Under the pieces are notes generated by a model that saw only the letters and a list, made by a program, of their open reading frames with translations, made no database searches and was not told the origin of the DNA. A stretch of DNA of 52,111 nucleotides, taken from contig JAGGTK010000015.1 in the NCBI GenBank assembly GCA_021163765.1, positions 1 to 52,111 on the forward strand, written 5' to 3'. Position numbers and translations under genes: made by a program. Below, one piece after another: positions 1 to 7,211 of the stretch; the first letter of the stretch is position 1, and each line of letters begins with the position of its first letter. The DNA is from a bacterium (GTDB lineage: Bacteria > 4484-113).

Positions 1-694
1 TGAACGATGGTTCGTCGTAGGCCGGCCCGTGGCTTGGTGCGATGACGTTGATTTCCAGCTTTGCCAGGGTCGACAGGTGCTTGCGGATGAACTTGCGGAA
101 GGGCATCATAATCTCGGCGTAATATCGTTTCGCCGCTTCATAGACTGTAGCCCTGTCTGTCACGAACGCATCGCTCGTTGCCAGGTGCGACCCGAAGAAG
201 TCGCAGCTAAAAAGGAGCTTTTCTTCGCGCAGATAAGCGGTCATCGTTTCCGGCCAGTGCACCCAGGGCGTGTAGACAAACTCAAACGTCCTGCCGCCAA
301 GCGAAAGAGTCTCGCGGTCTTCCACCTCGATGAAGCGCTTCTCAGGGATGTGCAGCAGGTCAATCAGCATCCCTTTGCACTTGGGATTTGTGACGACCCT
401 GGCGTTGGGGTGCAGTTCCAGTACGCGGGGAATGCTGCCGGAATGGTCCTGCTCCGCGTGCAGGCAAACTACATAATCTATGTCGGGCTTGCCGGCCGCC
501 TTCAGGTTCTCTTCGAGCATATGACCCAGGGGAGGGTCAACCGTGTCAATAAGCGCCACTTTATCGCCGCCGACGATAAGGTATGAGTTGTAGCTTGTGC
601 CGTCCGGCAGCGGGATGAGCTCGTCGAACAGGCGGCGGTCCCAATCAATGGCACCTACGCTGAATATTCCAGGTTTGATTTCTCTTGGTTTCAT
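1..694 (-). CDS. Flavodiiron protein (A-type flavoprotein), C-terminus cut by window edge
   Basis: Encodes the first ~231 residues of a flavodiiron protein, a cytoplasmic four-electron O2 (or NO) reductase of anaerobes. I read the protein directly on the minus strand from ATG at 694, preceded by a GAGG-type ribosome site. The metallo-beta-lactamase diiron ligands are all visible in order: HAEQDH near residue 80, a His in WVHWPETM, an Asp in SCDFFGSH and a His in APSHGPAY. The flavodoxin domain that should follow lies outside the window. It is last in a minus-strand series of oxygen-defence genes (ferritin-like, dfx, rbr), which fits O2 scavenging. NO reduction cannot be excluded from sequence alone. 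Confidence 0.93.
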   Translation of the reverse strand, partial: MKPREIKPGIFSVGAIDWDRRLFDELIPLPDGTSYNSYLIVGGDKVALIDTVDPPLGHMLEENLKAAGKPDIDYVVCLHAEQDHSGSIPRVLELHPNARVVTNPKCKGMLIDLLHIPEKRFIEVEDRETLSLGGRTFEFVYTPWVHWPETMTAYLREEKLLFSCDFFGSHLATSDAFVTDRATVYEAAKRYYAEIMMPFRKFIRKHLSTLAKLEINVIAPSHGPAYDEPSF

Positions 695-780
695 AATCCT
701 CGGTTACAATAAATCGCTGGTTACCCTCGCAGGGGTATATTGCGGCTGTAGAAATAATGCCGCGAGTGCTTGCGGTATGA

Positions 781-1242
781 TCAGTTCTCCTGCATGAAGT
801 GCCGTTCGTATTCGGTTTCAACGAAGGCCTTGTGAGTTAGCTCCCATTCGGCAAGAGTCTCGAACAGCTTTTTGGCGGTTTCGTCGCTCACGACTCCGCT
901 CATATGCTGGTAATACTCCGCCGATTCCTTTTCCCGGGCAGCGGCAAAAACGAGCGCTTCCTGATACGTCATATCATCGGACAGCTTGGAAGGCATAAGG
1001 GACTCGACGATTTTCATGTCAAGCGGCTTGGTGAACTTGATGCCTTCCGACTGCCCTTTCTCTAGCAGCCCTTCAATGACCGTTTTATGCCTTTCCTCTT
1101 CCTTGGACATATCGATGAAGAACGACTTGGCCTGAACGTCAAGCGCCATATTGGCCATCCTCGAATAGAGGAGTGCTGCCTGTTCCTCCTTACTAATCGC
1201 GTACTTAAGCGCCTGCTCGAGTCCTATATGTTCTGTGTCCAC
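781..1242 (-). CDS. Ferritin-like diiron protein (rubrerythrin-type, no rubredoxin domain)
   Basis: 153-residue four-helix-bundle protein. Diiron ligand motifs are seen in two halves: Glu in SKEEQAALLY with KEEERHK, then AAREKESAEYY with EWELTHK, the E...ExxH pattern of rubrerythrins and related ferritin-like proteins. There is no CxxC rubredoxin domain, so it is shorter than the rubrerythrin at 1947-2519. The GTG start at 1242 is chosen because CAGGAGGG lies about 8 nt upstream. Likely a peroxide- or iron-handling cytoplasmic protein. It sits 86 bp upstream of the flavodiiron gene and 244 bp downstream of dfx, so it may have its own promoter. The exact substrate is not readable from the sequence. 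Confidence 0.85.
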   Translation of the reverse strand: MDTEHIGLEQALKYAISKEEQAALLYSRMANMALDVQAKSFFIDMSKEEERHKTVIEGLLEKGQSEGIKFTKPLDMKIVESLMPSKLSDDMTYQEALVFAAAREKESAEYYQHMSGVVSDETAKKLFETLAEWELTHKAFVETEYERHFMQEN

Positions 1243-1486
1243 AATAAAACCCTCCTGTATTTCAGATTACCGATTGCACTAAATACGATATGCCCTTGCC
1301 GGGGTGATATAACATTCGTGGGACATATGCATCAGTAACTGTAATTTCCCGCTTCAGTCTTACCACCGAAGGTACGATTGCCCTAGATAGTATATCCGAT
1401 TACGCCAGGCATCCCAATCAGCGTAAGAATCAGCATTGTTGGTGTTACCAGTTATTGAACGCCTTTTTAGCAATCTTGTGACCGGT

Positions 1487-1864
1487 TTACTCCGTCTTCC
1501 ATAGACCGTGCAGGTTGCAGTACTCGCGAGCCGTGACGTTTGCAGCGCTGATACAGAACGTGGCTTCCGGCGCGTCACCCGGCTTGAGGAACTCGCGGTA
1601 CGCCTTGCCGTCTGCGATAAGCTCGATCCACTCGATGTGGTGCTCTTCAGCCATAGGGTGGGGGATGCTGCCGACCTTCACCTTGTAGCCGCTGAGTGTC
1701 TTCTCAATCCCGGCCACGTGCTTCTCCGTCGCCGCGTCGATGAGCCCCTCGGACATAAGCTTCATCGGCTGGCCGCAGCACACGAGTTCTCCGGCGCCAC
1801 CGTGGAGCACTTCCACGATGTTTCCGCAGATCTCACACTTGTAGATTTCCAGTTGCTTTGCCAT
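1487..1864 (-). CDS. dfx: Desulfoferrodoxin (2Fe superoxide reductase)
   Basis: 125-residue superoxide reductase, which reduces superoxide to H2O2 without making O2, in the cytoplasm of anaerobes. The N-terminal desulforedoxin-like iron site is CEICG (residues ~10-14) with VCCGQPM. The catalytic centre-II motifs are also present: EKHVAGIE (His), [16 protein letters not shown] (two His), and the C-terminal Cys/His pair CNLHGLW. The ATG at 1864 is chosen because AAAGGAGGAAG lies just upstream; a longer in-frame N-terminus has no homology. It follows rbr by 82 bp, so it is probably part of the perR-led operon. Its product peroxide would be removed by the neighbouring rubrerythrin. Confidence 0.95.
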   Translation of the reverse strand: MAKQLEIYKCEICGNIVEVLHGGAGELVCCGQPMKLMSEGLIDAATEKHVAGIEKTLSGYKVKVGSIPHPMAEEHHIEWIELIADGKAYREFLKPGDAPEATFCISAANVTAREYCNLHGLWKTE

Positions 1865-1946
1865 AAATTCTTCCTCCTTTGTGTTGTTATGCAGCGGGCG
1901 ATTCACGCCGCCGCATAACCTTGAAAAAGCCTGTGGCGAGTGATTC

Positions 1947-2519
1947 CTACCAGTTTTCTCCCAGAAGCTCGAAATGCGCCTGGGGATGCGCGCACGCCGG
2001 ACACAGCTCCGGCGCCTCTGTGCCTTCGTGGAGATACCCGCAGTTGCGGCAGCGCCATACAACGGGAGCTTCGCGCTTGAATACGCGTCCGGCCTCTATG
2101 TTCGCCGCCAGGTCGCTGTAGCGCTTCTCGTGCTGTTTTTCAGCGACGGCAATAGCCTCGAACACGTCAGCGATTTCATCGAATCCTTCTTCGCGGGCGA
2201 CCTTGGCGAATTCGGGATACATCTGAGTGTGCTCGTAGTGCTCGCCCGCCGCCGCAGCCTTGAGGTTTTCCAGCGTGGAGCCAATGGTCCCTGCGGGGAA
2301 GGAGCCGGTAATCTCCACCTCGCCGCCTTCCAGGAACTTGAAGAGACGCTTGGCGTGCTCCTTTTCCTGGTTGGCCGTCTCCTCAAAGATGGCCTGAATC
2401 TGCACCAAACCATCCTTCTTCGCCTGGCTGGCGAAGTAGGTGTAACGGTTTCGCGCCTGCGATTCTCCGGCAAATGCCGTTAGCAGGTTTTTCTCGGTTT
2501 TTGAGCCTTTAATGTCCAT
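1947..2519 (-). CDS. rbr: Rubrerythrin
   Basis: 190-residue rubrerythrin, an NAD(P)H-linked peroxidase of anaerobes. The N-terminal diiron four-helix domain shows [36 protein letters not shown] and [10 protein letters not shown], supplying the Glu/His ligands. The C-terminal rubredoxin domain has CRNCGY and [12 protein letters not shown]. Full family length. The start is ATG 2519 because GGGAGGG is placed ~9 nt upstream; the TTG 18 nt earlier overlaps that ribosome site. It lies 30 bp after the HMA-domain gene and before dfx, so superoxide reductase and peroxidase are made together, presumably under PerR control from the promoter at 5419-5447. Confidence 0.96.
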   Translation of the reverse strand: MDIKGSKTEKNLLTAFAGESQARNRYTYFASQAKKDGLVQIQAIFEETANQEKEHAKRLFKFLEGGEVEITGSFPAGTIGSTLENLKAAAAGEHYEHTQMYPEFAKVAREEGFDEIADVFEAIAVAEKQHEKRYSDLAANIEAGRVFKREAPVVWRCRNCGYLHEGTEAPELCPACAHPQAHFELLGENW

Positions 2520-2549
2520 CTGCGAATACCCTCCCAAAGATAATATAGT

Positions 2550-2771
2550 TTACTGGTTATCTGAGATACTGGCTTCATAGCCCGCGATTTTGACGGCATT
2601 GACCAGACATCTGGTGTCGAATCCGCTTCCCTTCACAACCGCGCTGGCGGATGCAAGGTGAACCTCTACTGACTTTACACCGTCGCACGTCGAAAGCGCG
2701 CGTGTGACAGCCTGGACACAATGGTCGCATGTCATTCCGGTGACCTGCAGTGTGATAGTTTCCGTAGTCAG
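2550..2771 (-). CDS. HMA-domain metallochaperone, apparent CTG start
   Basis: Small heavy-metal-associated (HMA, ferredoxin-like fold) protein of 73 residues with the metal-binding GMTCDHC motif and the usual ending (KIAGYEASI). It resembles CopZ-type chaperones or mercuric-type carriers that hand soft metals to P-type ATPases. No ATG, GTG or TTG precedes the motif except the internal ATG inside it. The best start is a CTG at 2771, whose TG is shared with the TGA stop of the ATPase (CTGA overlap), with AAAAGGAG 6-10 nt upstream inside the ATPase 3' end. This suggests translational coupling. It probably delivers metal to the adjacent ATPase, though the ATPase itself carries a one-Cys HMA domain of a different type. 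Confidence 0.82.
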   Translation of the reverse strand: MTTETITLQVTGMTCDHCVQAVTRALSTCDGVKSVEVHLASASAVVKGSGFDTRCLVNAVKIAGYEASISDNQ

Positions 2772-4963
2772 CTTACTCTCCTTTTCAGCAGCCTCAGGCT
2801 GTTGAATATAACGAGCAGCGATACGCCCGTGTCCGCGGCTATCGCCATCCAGAGCGTTGCCAGGCCCGTTACCGCCAGTGCCATAAACACCGCCTTTACC
2901 GCCAGGGCGAACCAGATGTTTTGCTTGATGGTGCGCAGCGTGGCGCGCGAGTGCCTGACAAGCCACGGGAGCTTCATCAGGTCGTCCGACATCAGCGCGA
3001 TATCCGCTGTTTCTATCGCAGCGTCGGTTCCGGCCGCGCCCATAGCTATGCCCAACGTAGAGACGGCCATTGCCGGTGCATCGTTTACTCCATCACCGAC
3101 CATCGCCACCTGTCCGTAGCTTTCCACCAGTTTCTCAATGGCGCTGACTTTGTCCTCCGGCAGGAGGTTCGCGCGGTGCTCGTCAATACCGGTCTGGTCC
3201 GCCACAACCTGTGCCGTTTGCTCGTGGTCGCCGGTGAGCATAACCACCCGGCGGATTCCAGCCGCCTTCAGTCCGCTAATGGCCTCATGCGCCTGATCTC
3301 GAACGCCATCGGAGACACTTATCAGTCCGCAAACGTGGCGGTCGTTGCCTACCGCCACAACGGAATGCCCCGCGCCTTCCAGTTGCAGCGCCATGTTGTG
3401 GAACTGCGGGGTCTCGCCGCCCTTTTCGTGCATGAAGCGATGGCTGCCGATCCAGAAAGGCCGCCCATCTATAAGCGCTTCCGCGCCTTTTCCTTCAATC
3501 GCGTGGAATTCCTCCGCGCGCAAAGGCGTAACTCCCTCGGTCTCGGCCCGCTGCACAATCGCCACAGCTAGAGGATGGGCGCTGTGTGTTTCCAGCGCCG
3601 CTGCCCGCGCCAGCAGTTCGGCGGTGGTGTGCCCGTTGAGCGGGACTACCTGCTGAACCTGCGGTTTCCCGTATGTAAGGGTGCCAGTTTTGTCAAACGC
3701 CACCACCCGCAGGTGCGCCGGTGCCTCCAGGTATGCTCCGCCTTTGATAAGTACTCCCGCGCGTGCCGCCGATGTTAGCCCTGCCACGATGCTGACGGGC
3801 GTCGCAATGACCAGCGCGCAGGGGCATGCAATCACCAAGAGCACAAGTGCCTGGTAGAGCCAGGTAACCCACAGCGCATTGAAAGCGAGCGGCGGGATGA
3901 TGGCCACCAGAACTGCCAGCGCTACGACCGTCGGCGTGTAATAGCGGGCGAATTTTTCCACCCATTGCTCACTGGCGGCGCGCCGGGACTGCGCATCTTC
4001 CACGAGGCGGATGATGCGCGCCAGCGTGGTGTCATACGCGGCTTTGGTGACGTCAAACTCAAACGCGCCCTCGTTATTTATTGTGCCTGCAAATACTTCG
4101 CTGCCGGCAGCTTTTGGTACCGGCGCGGATTCGCCGGTGATAGGAGCCTGGTTGATGGTGGTCGTGCCCCTAACAACCACGCCGTCCAGCGGAACTCTTT
4201 CTCCCGGGCGCACTTCAACGGTAGTCCCCGGCTTCACCTGCTCGACCTGCTTCACTTCGACTGCGCCGTCAGCACCAATGCAGCGGGCGGTCAAGGGCGC
4301 AAGCTCCATCAGGGCACTAATAGCCCTCCTCGCCCTGCCAACGCTCCACGATTCGAGTAATAGCGCCAGAGCGAACAGGAAGGTCACCGTCGCAGCTTCC
4401 AGCCACTGGCCGATGAACGCTGCGCCGACAACGGCGATGACCATCAGCAGGTTCATGTCCGGGCGCAAATTCTTCAGCGACAGCCAGGCTTTCGGCGCTA
4501 CGTACCATATACCGGTGAAGACTGCGAGCAGGTAAAGGAGTAATGGAGCCAGGGGAACCGCATGGCTTTCGGTGCCGGCTGCGGGCAGGAGGGAGCTGAC
4601 GAAGTTGCCTGCGAGGAGGGCGTGCGTAATGGCTGCCGCAAGCAGTAGAACGCCGCTTGCCGCGCACATTACCAGGCGGCCGTGCCTTCGCCAGGCACTC
4701 TCTTCGACCGGACAGACGGCACTGTCGCAGATGGGCTTCCAGGGAAATGCCCTGAGGCCTGCGCGGCGAACTGCAGAATGGACATCCTGCTCGGTGGTGA
4801 CTTCCGGGTCCAGCTCTACTCGCATCTTCGCATTCAGGATATCGAAGTCCAGGCGGCTGACGCCGGGCAGGGCGCCGACGGTCTTGCGCAGTGCCGCCAC
4901 CTCTTCCGCGCAGTCCAGCCCTTCGATCCGGTAATCCAGCCGTTTCTCGCTTATTTTGCTCAT
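2768..4963 (-). CDS. Heavy-metal P1B-type ATPase (Zn/Cd/Pb-like exporter)
   Basis: 731-residue inner-membrane metal-exporting ATPase. Order: N-terminal HMA-like domain with the single-Cys motif GLDCAEE (~15-21), paired transmembrane helices, actuator motif TGESAPV, the metal-binding transmembrane CPC (ACPCALVIATP, ~379-381), phosphorylated Asp in DKTGTLT (~423), HSAHPLA, and the hinge GDGVNDAPA (~619). CPC together with a one-Cys HMA fits the ZntA/CadA group, but Cu(I) or Fe cannot be ruled out; some CPC ATPases co-regulated by PerR export Fe(II) or haem-related metal. Start ATG 4963 lies 21 bp after perR, so it is co-transcribed with the regulator and with the HMA chaperone whose start overlaps its stop. 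Confidence 0.93.
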   Translation of the reverse strand: MSKISEKRLDYRIEGLDCAEEVAALRKTVGALPGVSRLDFDILNAKMRVELDPEVTTEQDVHSAVRRAGLRAFPWKPICDSAVCPVEESAWRRHGRLVMCAASGVLLLAAAITHALLAGNFVSSLLPAAGTESHAVPLAPLLLYLLAVFTGIWYVAPKAWLSLKNLRPDMNLLMVIAVVGAAFIGQWLEAATVTFLFALALLLESWSVGRARRAISALMELAPLTARCIGADGAVEVKQVEQVKPGTTVEVRPGERVPLDGVVVRGTTTINQAPITGESAPVPKAAGSEVFAGTINNEGAFEFDVTKAAYDTTLARIIRLVEDAQSRRAASEQWVEKFARYYTPTVVALAVLVAIIPPLAFNALWVTWLYQALVLLVIACPCALVIATPVSIVAGLTSAARAGVLIKGGAYLEAPAHLRVVAFDKTGTLTYGKPQVQQVVPLNGHTTAELLARAAALETHSAHPLAVAIVQRAETEGVTPLRAEEFHAIEGKGAEALIDGRPFWIGSHRFMHEKGGETPQFHNMALQLEGAGHSVVAVGNDRHVCGLISVSDGVRDQAHEAISGLKAAGIRRVVMLTGDHEQTAQVVADQTGIDEHRANLLPEDKVSAIEKLVESYGQVAMVGDGVNDAPAMAVSTLGIAMGAAGTDAAIETADIALMSDDLMKLPWLVRHSRATLRTIKQNIWFALAVKAVFMALAVTGLATLWMAIAADTGVSLLVIFNSLRLLKRRVS

Positions 4964-4984
4964 TATCGGCGAAGCAGGAAGGCC

Positions 4985-5359
4985 CTACTTCTTGGACTGG
5001 CATCGTGGGCAGATGCCGATGAACTCCAGCCGGTGCCCGGTTATCTGCCACTCACATTCAGCTCGCACCTTGCTCTCGAAGTTGTTGACAAGGGATGCGG
5101 GCACGTCTCCTACCCGGCCGCATTTTGAGCAGCGAACGTGATAGTGCTTTTCCATTGAGGCGTCAAACCTCATCGGCCCTTCTGACATCTGCAGGCGGCA
5201 GATAATGCCGTGTTCGCTAAGGGCTTCAAGGTTCCGGTATACAGTTCCCATGCTGATGTTCGGGATGCGCTTTTGCACGCGGCGGTAGACTTCGTCCGCA
5301 GTGGGGTGCGAGCCAGCCTTCTTGAGTTCTTCAAGAATAACCCTTCGCTGCCGGGTCAT
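4985..5359 (-). CDS. perR: PerR-type Fur-family peroxide/iron regulator
   Basis: 124-residue Fur-family repressor. Winged-helix part: TRQRRVILEEL, SHPTADEVY, NISMGTVYRNLEAL. The metal-sensing part has RFD and HYH (Asp and two His), structural zinc pairs CSKCG and CPRC, and, at the position that separates PerR from Fur, an Asp (GRVGDV) as in PerR rather than Glu. This supports a peroxide sensor using His oxidation. It heads an operon with ATPase, HMA, rbr and dfx and is preceded by a palindromic operator overlapping its own promoter (5396-5447), so autoregulation is likely. The ATG at 5359 gives a short N-terminus; similarity to Fur proteins (SGLR before MTRQRR) seems to continue upstream where no canonical start exists. 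Confidence 0.87.
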   Translation of the reverse strand: MTRQRRVILEELKKAGSHPTADEVYRRVQKRIPNISMGTVYRNLEALSEHGIICRLQMSEGPMRFDASMEKHYHVRCSKCGRVGDVPASLVNNFESKVRAECEWQITGHRLEFIGICPRCQSKK

Positions 5360-5395
5360 CCTGAGACCGCTGACTGGAAGCGCGTCTTTTGGCTT

Positions 5396-5420
5396 ATTAG
5401 TAATGATAACTATTACTAAT
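5396..5420. promoter_or_regulatory. PerR/Fur-type operator palindrome
   Basis: Perfect 9-bp inverted repeat, arms ATTAGTAAT and ATTACTAAT separated by 7 bp, lying across the -10 box and start region of the perR promoter. AT-rich dyads of this kind are typical Fur-family boxes. Its position predicts repression of the whole perR-ATPase-HMA-rbr-dfx operon. Confidence 0.82.
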
Positions 5421-5447
5421 TCTAGCAGGATCGCTGTCTGCTGTCAA
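5419..5447 (-). promoter_or_regulatory. Sigma-70-type promoter of the perR operon
   Basis: On the minus strand TTGACA (5447-5442), a 17-bp spacer and TAGAAT (5424-5419): a near-consensus promoter. Predicted start is near 5412, inside the operator palindrome, giving a ~50-nt leader before ATG 5359. Confidence 0.85.
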
Positions 5448-5493
5448 CCCCAGCAGGCCAGCAGTTTCTTATAGTGGTTGAACGGAAATGCGC

Positions 5494-6705
5494 CTACCAG
5501 TCTACCAGGCGGCGCTCCCCCTTGAGCTTGCGGATGCCCGTGATGTCCTGGGATACTTCGAGCGTTCCCCTGTAATCGCCGTTAGAATCGCGCACCGCGA
5601 AGTAGCGGATGTGGATGAACTTTCCCTGAAGCTCAATCCAGAACTCGGCGACATCCTTCTCACCGCCGCGGAACGCGTCCAGTATCCGCTGGACGATGTG
5701 GACGCTGGCGGGCGGGTGGCAGTTCTGGACCTTGCGCCCGATGACACCGGGGCTGCGCGGGAAGATGCGGTCTTTCACGTCCGAGTAGTAGCGAACCTCG
5801 TCGTTTTCATCGACGAACGAGACATCCACGGGCAGGTGCGTGAGCATGAGGTTTACCTGTTCCAGCGTCAGTGCGCCGGTGGAGAGCTGCAGCGCGTCCT
5901 TGTGCTCTGAAGCTGAGGGTGGAGCTGCTGTTGTAGAGGGAGCGGCGGTGTCCGCGTACTCGCGCGGCTCAATCAGCGCGTAGCCGATTTCCTCCTCGCC
6001 GGTTCTTACCGCCGTCCAGTTCTCGTCGCTGAGCTTCTCCAGAGCCATCGGGAAGAGAATGTTCTCCTCCTTGGTAATCATATCCTCGAACTTGTCGAGA
6101 AACTCCATTCCACTGGCAACCGAGCCTGTGGCATCACCATCCGCTACGGCTTTCCGTGCGCTTTTCAGCAGCGCGCGAATATCGTCGTGCACCGCCCACA
6201 TCACTTTGGGCGGGCCGGTGATGCCAACCTGTTCCATTACCGGGAATAGCTGGTTTTCCTTGCGCAGGTAGTGCTTCTCGACCTCGGCGAGTTGCTCCAG
6301 CAATGCTCGGATGTTAGCTGCCTGCTGCTTGAACTCGTCGGCGTCCGGTGGGTCGCCCAGGGCTGCGAGTTGCAGGCGCAGCTCCTTCGCCACTTCGCCC
6401 AGCGCCCTGTTTTCGAGCTGGAATGTGTGCACCGGATGGCCTTCGGAGACCTGCGGCGTGGCGGGCTGTTTGAGCATATCGGCGAACAGCGCTGCGTGCA
6501 CGTCGCACAGGCGCTTTATTTCCTCCTCGGGCATCCCTTCGGCAATCAGCGCCTGCTCCATATCCGCGATCTCACCTGGGCTTACGTCCCTTATCAGCTC
6601 GCCGAAGCGCCGCTTGATCTCGTCGAACGCCGCGCCCGCGTGCAGGTCTTTTATGAGTTGCTTGAGTATTGCCAGCCGTTTTGCCTTTTCGGGTGTATGT
6701 TCCAT
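5494..6705 (-). CDS. DUF438 / hemerythrin / PAS domain protein
   Basis: 403-residue cytoplasmic protein with a known anaerobe architecture. The N-terminal DUF438 helical domain is at ~10-80. A hemerythrin-like HHE domain follows (~90-240) with diiron-ligand motifs HPVHTFQLEN, EKHYLRKENQLFPVME, HDDIRALL and EENILFP. After a Pro/Ala/Ser-rich linker comes a C-terminal PAS domain (~275-400; VDVSFVDENDEVRYYS, VIGRKVQNCHPP). The family is thought to sense O2 or NO/redox, but its output is unknown. Start ATG 6705 has TTGGGGAGAAC upstream. Same strand as perR with 134 bp between, ending just before the perR promoter, so it is a separate unit beside the oxidative-stress operon. Confidence 0.9.
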   Translation of the reverse strand: MEHTPEKAKRLAILKQLIKDLHAGAAFDEIKRRFGELIRDVSPGEIADMEQALIAEGMPEEEIKRLCDVHAALFADMLKQPATPQVSEGHPVHTFQLENRALGEVAKELRLQLAALGDPPDADEFKQQAANIRALLEQLAEVEKHYLRKENQLFPVMEQVGITGPPKVMWAVHDDIRALLKSARKAVADGDATGSVASGMEFLDKFEDMITKEENILFPMALEKLSDENWTAVRTGEEEIGYALIEPREYADTAAPSTTAAPPSASEHKDALQLSTGALTLEQVNLMLTHLPVDVSFVDENDEVRYYSDVKDRIFPRSPGVIGRKVQNCHPPASVHIVQRILDAFRGGEKDVAEFWIELQGKFIHIRYFAVRDSNGDYRGTLEVSQDITGIRKLKGERRLVDW

Positions 6706-6863
6706 TTCAGTTCTCCCCAATATGAGTGTATTACCCAGTTTACTGTTACAGAGTCTACCAGACAGCGCGAACGATTAATGCTCTCAGCGTTCAACATTTC
6801 GTGTTGGCGTTTCGCTTGAACGTGGGATAGTCCCGGCGGAAGCCCGGATTCTCTTCAGGCGCG

Positions 6864-6892
6864 TTGAAAAGGACGGGAAAAGACGGTATACT
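6864..6892 (+). promoter_or_regulatory. Promoter of the cysteine-rich/radical SAM operon
   Basis: TTGAAA (6864-6869), a 17-bp spacer and TATACT (6887-6892) read as a good sigma-70-like promoter. The predicted start (~6899) lies 46 nt before the GTG of the first gene. This argues against translation from the upstream in-frame TTG at 6864. Confidence 0.75.
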
Positions 6893-6944
6893 ATATGCAA
6901 CTCAAGCGGACAGGGCGGGCTCAGGCCGGGGACAAGGAGCTATA

Positions 6945-7145
6945 GTGCAATTTACAGACAAAGAACTCGAACTCATCGCCGAGAAGGTTTTGCAGAAGCT
7001 CGAGTGGTACCACATGATTTCCGAGATTGCGCAGGCGATTCTCCAGCAATTGGGGGAAGAGGACAAAGAGCGGCTGCGCAAGCTCGCAACCACGCAGGGC
7101 AAGGACGAACCCGCACCGTCCGTGGAGTGCCCCGAAGAGGAATAA
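6945..7145 (+). CDS. Small helical protein, first gene of the cysteine-rich/rSAM operon
   Basis: 66-residue acidic, helix-rich protein; family not recognised. The GTG start at 6945 is chosen because AAGGAG lies 5-6 nt upstream and it is downstream of the promoter at 6864-6892. Residues ~3-45 form charged amphipathic helices (TDKELELIAEKVLQKLEW, EEDKERLRKLA), followed by a disordered Pro/Glu tail with one Cys (SVECPEEE). The helical start loosely resembles the N-terminus of the next protein (LDREDARKLADLIGKKM), so it might be an accessory or leader-like protein. That is inference. It is 66 bp upstream of the cysteine-rich gene in the same direction. Confidence 0.65.
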   Translation: MQFTDKELELIAEKVLQKLEWYHMISEIAQAILQQLGEEDKERLRKLATTQGKDEPAPSVECPEEE

Positions 7146-7163
7146 GTTGCGCCAGGGCGCAAC
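7146..7163 (+). other. Small hairpin between first and second operon genes
   Basis: Perfect inverted repeat GTTGCGC / GCGCAAC with a 4-nt loop, starting right after the TAA of the 66-aa gene. No T-run follows, so it is not a classic terminator. It could adjust expression of the downstream cysteine-rich gene or be chance. Confidence 0.4.
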
Positions 7164-7211
7164 AGGGGCGTAAGGCTTAAGCCGGTAGCCGACCGGCAGT
7201 CGGAGGGAAAT

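Noticed and set aside
1360..1578. 72-codon minus-strand frame overlapping the end of dfx
   Set aside because: It runs in another frame across the dfx 3' end, is Arg/Ser/Thr-rich without any domain, and has no ribosome site.
6864..6944. TTG start at 6864 for the 66-aa protein
   Set aside because: It coincides with the -35 box of the operon promoter; GTG 6945 has its own ribosome site.
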